NCBI GenBank assembly: GCA_002862325.1
Contig: PKCT01000093.1
Coordinates: 1 to 6,065, forward strand
Length of the DNA: 6,065 nt
Reading direction: 5' to 3'
Source of the DNA: Phycisphaerae bacterium
GTDB lineage: Bacteria > Planctomycetota > Phycisphaerae > Phycisphaerales > SM1A02
Shown: positions 1 to 5,458 of the stretch, one piece after another
Layout of the letters: every line of letters begins with the position of its first letter
How positions within the stretch are numbered: the stretch's first letter is position 1
Notes under the pieces: generated by a model
Told to the model about the DNA's origin: nothing
The model's input: only the letters and a program-made list of their open reading frames with translations
Database searches by the model: none
Translations under genes and position numbers: made by a program

Positions 1-633
1 GAGAGACTCGATGTCGCCGGTTCCCGCCACCACCCTAGTGTTTTCCGCTCTCCGCGACCTGTCGACCCCGACGGGACCGCGCTCCGCCACCTGCCGACGC
101 CTTCGCAGTGAGAGTCGAAGCACGATCCACACGAGGGCGGCGACGAGGGTCGCCGCGACGATCGCCGCCATCCGATCCGAGGTCGCCTGAACCTGGGAGA
201 TCGGGTAGCCCACCCAGAGCGGCCAACGACGTTCGATCCGGTCCCGGCCGACCGATTCGAGCTCGCCGATCGGTCGCCCCAGAATCGTGATCCGCGTCCC
301 GGGACGTGGCGCGGAGGACGCCGCAGAGTTCGACAGGGCGACCGCGACCATCCGACCGTCGACGGTCTCGAGGAACCACTCTCGGACCCCCCCATCCGGG
401 TGCTCGCCCGAGATGGTCGCGGCCTGGACCACCACGCCGTCCAGCGTCTCCAACGAAGGATCGTCCGACCGAAGCGCGGCGAGCTGCGCACGAACGCCCG
501 CCCCGGCGACCGAATCGTGGATCTCCGCGAGACAGGTCGCGACCGGAGCCAGGACCACCCAGAGGATCGCCGTCGCCAGCAGGCGTTCGACGCGGTCGGA
601 TTGATGGACGGTCTCGAACGGCACGTCGCCCAT
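1..633 (-). CDS. Two-helix membrane protein of unknown function, C-terminus cut off by the window edge
   Basis: Reading the minus strand from an ATG at 633-631 gives 211 codons without a stop, running off the left edge, so the 3' end is missing. I do not recognise the family. Residues 18-36 form a hydrophobic helix (LLATAILWVVLAPVATCLA). Residues 37-153 are a soluble segment, and residues 155-172 form a second helix (MAAIVAATLVAALVWIVL) followed by the basic run RRRRQ at 177-181. The basic run suggests the tail after helix 2 is cytoplasmic, which puts the soluble segment outside the membrane. Residues 61-120 alternate beta-like stretches (GVVVQAATI, REWFLETVDGRMVAVAL, GTRITILGRPI) in a way that recalls a small beta-barrel or OB-like fold; this is inference. 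The start lies 19 nt after the acyltransferase stop, on the same strand, so it is probably the third gene of that operon. No good Shine-Dalgarno sequence is visible. The continuous open frame and operon position support a real gene. Confidence 0.75.
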   Translation of the reverse strand, partial: MGDVPFETVHQSDRVERLLATAILWVVLAPVATCLAEIHDSVAGAGVRAQLAALRSDDPSLETLDGVVVQAATISGEHPDGGVREWFLETVDGRMVAVALSNSAASSAPRPGTRITILGRPIGELESVGRDRIERRWPLWVGYPISQVQATSDRMAAIVAATLVAALVWIVLRLSLRRRRQVAERGPVGVDRSRRAENTRVVAGTGDIESL

Positions 634-652
634 GCTAGGGGATGGACGGACC

Positions 653-2563
653 TCAGACCTCGATCGGGGCCGGCTCGATCTTCGCGTTCGCCTCGGCGTG
701 GTAGGCGACGAATCGCTCCGCGCCCTCCTCGCTGAAGTAGAACTTGAGCAATCGCCGGTTCATTCGAAGCAGGTCGACCAGGACGAGCCCGTCGACGACG
801 TCGCTGAACTCGGGATCCACGTTGAATCCGAGGAAGACGCCACCGAGCTTGAGGTACTGCCGGACCAGGACGGGCACCGCACGCTCCCCCCGCTCGATCT
901 CCTTGACCAGATCGTCCACGTCGTCGAGCGAACGCATCACCTCGATGCTCGAGGGATCCCAGTCGCGCCGGAGCGTCGCCCGCATCGGCTTCCGCGGGCG
1001 CACGAGCTTCTCGAGACCGGAGACTCGTTCCGTCGCCCGCAGAAACGCCAGAAGCAGCCGCGTGCTCGTCGCGTGATAGTTTGCGCTGATCGACACCGGG
1101 CCGAAGAGATTCCGGTACTTCGGGTACTTCGCCGCGAAACGACCGATCCCCTTCCAGAGCAGCATGAGTGGTTCGCTCTTGCGCTGGTACTCCGGACGGA
1201 TGAACGAACGTCCCATCTCGAGCGAGGGACCGAGCTCGTGGATGAGATTCGCGTCGTAGTGGAACAGCGTGCGGGTGTAGAGCCCCGAGATGCCGTGTTC
1301 GCGGATGATCCGATCGGTAGGCCCGAGTCGGTAGCTGCCGACCACCTCGAGTTCCTGCTGGTTCCAATGCACCAGGTGGTAGTACCACTCGTCGAATCGA
1401 TCGAGATCCGTCGAGCGCCCCGTGCCCTCTCCGACCGCTCGGAAGCTCAGTTCTCGCAGACGACCGATCTCCTCGAGCATCCGCGGGATCTGCCGGGACG
1501 TGGCCCAGAACACCCGCTGATCGCCCCGCTTGACGATGATCTGGTCGGCGGGGATCGAGAACACCTCGGCCGCGAGGACATCCGGGGGCGACGTCGGCCG
1601 CGTCGCCACCGGCTCCATGCGGATCGGTTGGTGAGGTCCCTTGGAGGGCACGCTCCGCACGATCGTCCGAAGCGACTCGCTGTCGAGCGGCTCGTCGCGC
1701 TCGAGCCGCGAACGGAGCACGTAGGTGCGCATCCTGAGGAAGGCGATCAAGTCGGCGGGATCGGGAAACCTCGCAAGTTGCGAGGGCTCGAGCGGGTTGC
1801 CGATCGCGACCCGAACTCGCTTGCGTTGCGCGCGGAGGAGTTCCCGCCCCAGAAGCAGCGTCCGCAGACGTGGACTGAGGAGTCCAGCGGCGTGGAACCA
1901 ACCACTGTTGCCCCCCTCGAAGAACACGGGGATCGCGGTGGCGTCGGTCTGCTTGATCATCTTCGCGATGATCGGATTCCACTCCTTGTCGGTGACCTTC
2001 GGTTGTCGCCACCCCATGCTCGAGACCTCGCCCGCTGGAAACACCCCGAGGGCGCCGCCGTTGCGAACCCAGTCGAGCGCCTTGCGGATCGAAGCCGCGT
2101 TGCGACGGGCGGCGGATTTCCCGCCGAAGGGGTCGACGGGAAAGAAGCGATCCTTGATGACCGGAACCATCGCGAGAATCGAGTTGGCTATGAAGCGGAC
2201 GTCGGGTCGGACCCGCGAGACGAGATCGTCCAGAATCATCGCGTCGAGGCCGCCGAAGGGGTGGTTGGCGACCACGATCAACGGCCCCTCCTTGGGGATC
2301 CTCGACATCTCCTCGTCGCTGACCAGGTAGCCCGAGTTGAACGCGTCGAGGAAGCGACTTCCCGGCGGTAGGTCGGGGTCCATGTCGATGACCTCGTCGA
2401 CGTAGATCCGGTTGAGCGCGTTGAGGCCGATCCCCCACTCCAGTGCGGGCCGGATCATGGCGAATCCGAGACGCTCGAAGAGGTTGCGCCCCGGATTGGA
2501 GAGATGCACTTCGAACTGGGCGCGACTCTCTCGCTCCCCTCTCGACGGCTTCGGTCGCGTCAT
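653..2563 (-). CDS. Two-domain acyltransferase: PlsC-like N-terminal half plus OlsB/GNAT-like C-terminal half (OlsF-type)
   Basis: The 636-residue protein has two acyltransferase domains. Residues 90-260 are PlsC/hemolysin-type: NHPFGGLDA at 100-108 is the HX4D catalytic motif, FPAGE at 175-179 matches the acceptor-binding block, and IPVFFEG follows at 211-217. Residues about 350-560 match acyl-ACP-dependent GNAT-like N-acyltransferases (OlsB/Acetyltransf_5), with RLRELSFRAVGEGTG at 368-382, GSYRLG at 409-414 and ELGPSLEMGRSFIRPEYQ at 443-460. Proteins with this order include OlsF, which N-acylates ornithine and then O-acylates the product to make ornithine lipid at the inner membrane. The same layout also occurs in proteins labelled only as hemolysin or lysophospholipid acyltransferase, so the acceptor is not certain. 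The ATG at 2563 overlaps the protease stop (ATGA) and has GGGGA four bases upstream (2568-2572). The frame stays open further upstream, but that part lies antisense-free inside the protease gene in another frame and has no homology, so I reject the longer start. Confidence 0.9.
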   Translation of the reverse strand: MTRPKPSRGERESRAQFEVHLSNPGRNLFERLGFAMIRPALEWGIGLNALNRIYVDEVIDMDPDLPPGSRFLDAFNSGYLVSDEEMSRIPKEGPLIVVANHPFGGLDAMILDDLVSRVRPDVRFIANSILAMVPVIKDRFFPVDPFGGKSAARRNAASIRKALDWVRNGGALGVFPAGEVSSMGWRQPKVTDKEWNPIIAKMIKQTDATAIPVFFEGGNSGWFHAAGLLSPRLRTLLLGRELLRAQRKRVRVAIGNPLEPSQLARFPDPADLIAFLRMRTYVLRSRLERDEPLDSESLRTIVRSVPSKGPHQPIRMEPVATRPTSPPDVLAAEVFSIPADQIIVKRGDQRVFWATSRQIPRMLEEIGRLRELSFRAVGEGTGRSTDLDRFDEWYYHLVHWNQQELEVVGSYRLGPTDRIIREHGISGLYTRTLFHYDANLIHELGPSLEMGRSFIRPEYQRKSEPLMLLWKGIGRFAAKYPKYRNLFGPVSISANYHATSTRLLLAFLRATERVSGLEKLVRPRKPMRATLRRDWDPSSIEVMRSLDDVDDLVKEIERGERAVPVLVRQYLKLGGVFLGFNVDPEFSDVVDGLVLVDLLRMNRRLLKFYFSEEGAERFVAYHAEANAKIEPAPIEV

Positions 2564-3342
2564 GGCGTCCCCGCTTCGATGCGCCGTCGACGAATCTCCT
2601 GCGCCAGGGGCATCAAGGCCTGGAGATCGCGAATGCGGGTCTGGCTGTTGGGATGCGTGGAGAGGAATTCGGGGGGCTCGCCTCCCAGCTCTCCCATTCG
2701 CGTCCACACCGCCAGCGCTTCGCGCGGATCGTATCCCGCGTCCGCGGCGATGAAGATCCCCAGCTCGTCCGCCTCCGTCTCCTGGTGCCGGCTGAAGGCG
2801 GGCTCGCCCAGCAGGCCGTAGGCGCCGGCGGCGGCGGCGACGACATCCCGATCGTCGGGGTCGACCGCGACCGAGGCGCCGATGGCGACGAGATTGACCA
2901 GGCCCTGGCGGGTCAGATTCTCTCCCCCGTGGCGTGCCACGGCATGCGCGGCCTCGTGCCCCATGACCGCAGCCAATCCATCCGGCGTCCGCGTGATTGG
3001 AAGGATCCCCGTGTAGACCGCCATCTTGCCGCCCGGCAGGGCCCAGGCGTTGACGATCGAGTCGTCGTCGATGAGGACGACCTCCCACTTGAAACGCTCG
3101 GCGATCTCCGGATGAAGACGTCGTGCCGCGGCCGCGATGCGGTCGGATACCTCCCGCACCATGCGGTACTCCGGTCCCTGGTCGACGGTTTTCACGCCCG
3201 CAAGCATCTCCCGATACGCCTCGTCACCGAGGCGAATCTCCTGGTCGACCGAGTACACGTTGAGCTGGGCCCGATTGGTCCCCGAGACCGAGCCGCAACC
3301 CACGATCGCGACCATGCACGCCGCGGTGAACAGACGCTGCAT
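2560..3342 (-). CDS. M48-family zinc metalloprotease, probable lipoprotein (LoiP/YggG-like)
   Basis: The 260-residue protein begins with a lipoprotein signal: a hydrophobic stretch ending in the lipobox IVGC, with the modified cysteine at 16. The M48 zinc site is HEAAH at 129-133; the third ligand is probably E188 in QETEAD (187-192). The family signature NAWALPGGKMAVYTGIL lies at 98-114 and STHPNSQTRI near the C-terminus. Size and layout match LoiP/YggG-type periplasmic, membrane-anchored proteases that act in envelope protein quality control; substrates cannot be read from sequence. The gene is first in a likely three-gene operon, overlapping the acyltransferase start by 4 nt. Start choice is open: ATG at 3342 has no Shine-Dalgarno, while an in-frame GTG at 3360 adds six residues including two arginines, giving a better signal-peptide n-region, and has GGGGAGA ten bases upstream inside a hairpin (3374-3394). 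I keep ATG as the default. Confidence 0.93.
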   Translation of the reverse strand: MQRLFTAACMVAIVGCGSVSGTNRAQLNVYSVDQEIRLGDEAYREMLAGVKTVDQGPEYRMVREVSDRIAAAARRLHPEIAERFKWEVVLIDDDSIVNAWALPGGKMAVYTGILPITRTPDGLAAVMGHEAAHAVARHGGENLTRQGLVNLVAIGASVAVDPDDRDVVAAAAGAYGLLGEPAFSRHQETEADELGIFIAADAGYDPREALAVWTRMGELGGEPPEFLSTHPNSQTRIRDLQALMPLAQEIRRRRIEAGTP

Positions 3343-3373
3343 CGGACGTCGCCAAGGCACGCGCAGCGCGTCT

Positions 3374-3394
3374 CCCCGCGACGAGGTCGCGGGG
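3374..3394 (-). other. Perfect 9-bp inverted repeat in the protease leader
   Basis: On the minus strand CCCCGCGAC (3394-3386) pairs with GTCGCGGGG (3382-3374) around a 3-nt loop. It sits 32 nt upstream of the ATG at 3342 and 14 nt upstream of the alternative GTG at 3360. The GGGG of the right arm is part of the only Shine-Dalgarno-like sequence (GGGGAGA) in this leader, so the folded form would hide it. No T-run follows on either strand, which argues against an intrinsic terminator. A role in translation control or mRNA stability is inference. Confidence 0.5.
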
Positions 3395-3512
3395 TGATTG
3401 GTATGGGATCTGCTTGGTGCGGCGGTGCTCACCGTGGTCCGCTCCGGGGGACATGAGGAACGTGGACCGAGGACGCTGTCCAGCGCCTCCGGAGAGATAC
3501 ACCTGAAGGAAA

Positions 3513-3587
3513 TGACCCCAAGGGGATTCGAACCCCTGTTCCCAGGATGAAAACCTGGTGTCCTGGACCTGACTAGACGATGGGGCC
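3513..3587 (-). tRNA. tRNA-Glu, anticodon UUC
   Basis: The minus strand folds as a complete cloverleaf of 75 nt. The acceptor stem is GGCCCCA with TGGGGTC (one G-U pair at the second position), followed by discriminator A. The D arm starts with GTC and contains the loop GG. The anticodon stem is CCAGG/CCTGG around the loop TTTTCAT, giving anticodon TTC. The T arm is AGGGG TTCGAAT CCCCT. The sequence is very close to the standard bacterial tRNA-Glu. The 3' CCA is not encoded (the next bases are TTT), so CCA must be added by nucleotidyltransferase. It lies 170 nt upstream of the metalloprotease start on the same strand. It could be transcribed alone or lead the operon; I see no clear terminator after it. 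Confidence 0.97.
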
Positions 3588-3596
3588 TGGGCAGGC

Positions 3597-3626
3597 ATGG
3601 TAGCGACCCTCCACTCGGTTCGGCAA
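3597..3626 (-). promoter_or_regulatory. Probable sigma70-type promoter of tRNA-Glu
   Basis: The minus strand has TTGCCG (3626-3621, 4 of 6 matches to TTGACA), an 18-nt spacer and TACCAT (3602-3597, 4 of 6 matches to TATAAT). The -10 box ends 9 nt before the mature tRNA 5' end, so the leader would be only two or three bases. This spacing is normal for tRNA genes. The match is moderate, and its placement is the main support. Confidence 0.5.
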
Positions 3627-3684
3627 GGCCCGTCAGCGCACGTCCGGTACGACGTTTCGATCGATCTCGGACCGGGTTGAGTCG

Positions 3685-3704
3685 GGTCGGGTCCAGGTCC
3701 GACC
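3685..3704 (+). other. Short inverted repeat upstream of the small membrane ORF
   Basis: GGTCGG (3685-3690) and CCGACC (3699-3704) are perfect reverse complements around an 8-nt loop, ending 13 nt before the ATG at 3718. A TCGGG tandem duplication lies across the left arm (3682-3691). It could be a leader hairpin or an operator half-site pair. In GC-rich DNA a 6-bp repeat is also expected by chance. Confidence 0.25.
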
Positions 3705-3717
3705 GATCCCTCCAAGG

Positions 3718-3969
3718 ATGGCCGTATCGGAACGACGAGGTCGACGAAGCTGGCTGGCCCCACTGTTCATCCTGGGTGCCCTGGTCATCGTGGACCGGAG
3801 CCAGCCGACACGCGAAAGCGATGCCGGGACCACCCCCCACCCCCGGGAACCGATTCCGGTGGAGCGAGATCTCTCGGAAAGCCCGCCCGAGGACGAAGAC
3901 CGCAGCGGATGGCCGGCATTTTCAGGCGTCGTGGACTGGCTGGACGAAGATCACTCCGAGGGATTCTGA
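3718..3969 (+). CDS. Small single-helix membrane protein, unknown function
   Basis: This 83-residue ORF starts with a basic stretch (ERRGRR at 5-10), then a hydrophobic helix at about 12-25 (WLAPLFILGALVIV). After that comes a polar, proline- and acid-rich tail with ESPPEDEDRSG (53-63) and an aromatic, acidic end (VVDWLDEDHSEGF). This fits an N-in, C-out bitopic protein whose tail lies outside the membrane, or an uncleaved signal anchor. I recognise no family. Codon third positions are mostly G or C, as in the neighbouring genes, and the stop lies 43 nt before the phosphorylase-NadD gene on the same strand, so co-transcription is likely. AAGG directly touches the ATG, too close to act as a normal ribosome binding site. 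It is short enough that a chance ORF cannot be excluded. Confidence 0.55.
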   Translation: MAVSERRGRRSWLAPLFILGALVIVDRSQPTRESDAGTTPHPREPIPVERDLSESPPEDEDRSGWPAFSGVVDWLDEDHSEGF

Positions 3970-3995
3970 TCCCGCCCGAGACCTCGCCTCTTCTC

Positions 3996-4000
3996 GAAGG
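3996..4000 (+). promoter_or_regulatory. Probable ribosome binding site of the phosphorylase-NadD gene
   Basis: GAAGG lies 12 nt upstream of the ATG at 4013. The spacing is slightly long, but it is the only purine-rich Shine-Dalgarno-like sequence near this start and supports it over other candidates. Confidence 0.4.
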
Positions 4001-4012
4001 TAGCCTGAGACC

Positions 4013-5458
4013 ATGCGATCCCGAGCGAGCCTATCGCCAGCGCCGATCGACCTGCCGATCTACCTGGTCGCCCTCGAGTTCGAACGACGTCAGTTGATCG
4101 CGGGCGGCATCCCCCCGGACCAGGTGCTGACATGCGGTCCCGGACGCGAGGGCGTCCGGCGATGGGCGGACCAGTACGACCCGGGCGACCGACCGGTGAT
4201 CCTGGTGGGCCTGGCCGGCGGACTCGATCCGGATTTCGATCGGGGTCAGATCGTCGTGGGTTCTGAAGTCGTCGACCCCCATGGGAGGATCGACGTCCCG
4301 CCCCTGGTCGCATCGCTGGATATCGACGCACCACGAGCCCGCATCGCGACGGCGGGACGACTGGTCGTGAGTCCCGAAGCGAAGCAGGCGCTGAGGAGAC
4401 TCACCACGGGGTCGGTCGTGGACATGGAATCGAGCCACTTCGCCGAGCTGGCATCCGGTCGAGGCTGGAACTGGGGCGTGGTGCGCGTCGTTGGAGACAC
4501 CGCCCAGGAGTCGATTCCCTCCGCCCTGGAACGATTCGTCGACCACACCGGACGCACCCGGTGGCGTGAAGTCGCAGGCGAGCTGTTCCGTCGCCCCAGC
4601 CTGGCCGGCACCCTGCGCCGGATCGGTACGGAAAGCCGGAATGCGCTCAGACATCTCGCGAGCCGCCTGGTCGATGTGCGTGTCGCCAAGACCGATGCAC
4701 CACCGTCGATCCAACCGCGCGGTCGCGTCGCTACCGGGCCTCGAACGGTCCTCGTCTACGGCGGGACGTTCGATCCACCGCATCGAGGACACGTCACCCT
4801 GGCCTTCGAGGCCGCACGTCGACTGGACTGCACCGATCTCGTGTTCATCCCGGCGCGGGTGAACCCGCTTCGCCAGGACACGCCGCCGACCGACCCGGAA
4901 CTGCGGGTCGAGATGCTCAGGCAGGCCATCGAAGATCATCTGAAGGATTCGCCGGACACGACGCTCCGCGCGTCGATCAGCCGATTGGAAGTGGACCGAG
5001 ACGGGCCGAGCTACATGATCGACACCCTTCAGCAGCTCCAGCGGCTTCTGATCAGGGAGACCGGCGAGGACGCCCGGGACACGCGCTTCCGCCCCCGGCT
5101 GCGACTCCTCATCGGCAGTGACCAGGCGATGCAGTTCAATCGCTGGAAGGACTGGCGCGAGATCATCGCACTCGCCCCTCCGGCGGTGATGCCCCGGCCG
5201 CCAGCCACCCGAACCACGCTCGCCGCGTCGTATCGGAACACCTTCCCGGCCGAACTCGCCGGCCGATGGGCGACCTGGACGCTCGATCTGCCACTCGACG
5301 GCATCAGCAGTTCTGAGATTCGGCAGGCGATGGCCGAAGGAAGATCGATCGAAAGCGCCGTGAGCCCCGGGGTCCTTCGCGTGATTCAGCGAGAAGGCCT
5401 CTATAGTGATGGATCCGTCCCGCCATCCGATCCCCCGGCGGGCCCCGAAGAATCATGA
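4013..5458 (+). CDS. nadD: Fusion: HpnG-like nucleoside phosphorylase domain plus nicotinate-nucleotide adenylyltransferase (NadD)
   Basis: The 481-residue protein carries two enzymes. Residues 16-220 belong to the nucleoside phosphorylase/MTA-SAH nucleosidase superfamily. LVALEFERR (18-26) places E24 where MTAN has its catalytic-site Glu12. VGLAGGLDPDFDRGQIVV (65-82) is the glycine-rich block, VVDMESSHFAEL (135-146) is the ribose-binding ME motif with E139, and RVVGDTA (158-164) gives the base-contacting D162. The helical end LFRRPSLAGTLRRIG (191-205) resembles the C-terminus of hopanoid-associated phosphorylase HpnG. A linker of about 25 residues follows. Residues 245-464 are NadD, which joins nicotinate mononucleotide and ATP to form deamido-NAD in the cytoplasm: YGGTFDPPHRGH (249-260), NPLR (284-287, of the NPLK type), SYMIDTL (333-339), LLIGSDQAMQFNRWKDW (365-381) and ISSSEIR (431-437). 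NadD alone is usually about 190-215 residues. The frame is continuous with no internal stop. The stop overlaps the rimO start by 4 nt. The NadD call is secure; the substrate of the first domain is not. Confidence 0.93.
   Translation: MRSRASLSPAPIDLPIYLVALEFERRQLIAGGIPPDQVLTCGPGREGVRRWADQYDPGDRPVILVGLAGGLDPDFDRGQIVVGSEVVDPHGRIDVPPLVASLDIDAPRARIATAGRLVVSPEAKQALRRLTTGSVVDMESSHFAELASGRGWNWGVVRVVGDTAQESIPSALERFVDHTGRTRWREVAGELFRRPSLAGTLRRIGTESRNALRHLASRLVDVRVAKTDAPPSIQPRGRVATGPRTVLVYGGTFDPPHRGHVTLAFEAARRLDCTDLVFIPARVNPLRQDTPPTDPELRVEMLRQAIEDHLKDSPDTTLRASISRLEVDRDGPSYMIDTLQQLQRLLIRETGEDARDTRFRPRLRLLIGSDQAMQFNRWKDWREIIALAPPAVMPRPPATRTTLAASYRNTFPAELAGRWATWTLDLPLDGISSSEIRQAMAEGRSIESAVSPGVLRVIQREGLYSDGSVPPSDPPAGPEES

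Noticed and set aside
632..2371. A 579-codon plus-strand open frame opposite the acyltransferase gene
   Set aside because: Its translation is low-complexity, rich in R, E, D and P, with no motif, and it lies antisense to a gene with clear acyltransferase motifs. Long antisense frames are common in GC-rich genes.
2564..3088. N-terminal extension of the acyltransferase to an upstream ATG at 3088
   Set aside because: The added 175 residues are an out-of-frame reading of the protease gene, arginine- and glycine-rich, without homology. The ATGA junction at 2563 is the natural start.
3374..3394. Reading the 9-bp hairpin as an intrinsic terminator for tRNA-Glu
   Set aside because: No T-run follows the stem on either strand and it lies about 120 nt beyond the tRNA end.
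2443..3456. A 337-codon plus-strand open frame opposite the metalloprotease
   Set aside because: It has no recognisable domain and covers the antisense of the HEAAH protease; it is explained by codon bias on the other strand.
3513..3587. tRNA-Glu gene as an integration (att) site
   Set aside because: No integrase gene, no direct repeat of the tRNA 3' end and no foreign-looking sequence are present nearby.
3343..3840. N-terminal extension of the protease to 3840, across the tRNA gene
   Set aside because: It would read through tRNA-Glu and bury the lipoprotein signal peptide inside the protein.
4031..4939. A 302-codon minus-strand open frame opposite the phosphorylase-NadD gene
   Set aside because: No motif is visible and the opposite strand encodes two clear enzyme domains.
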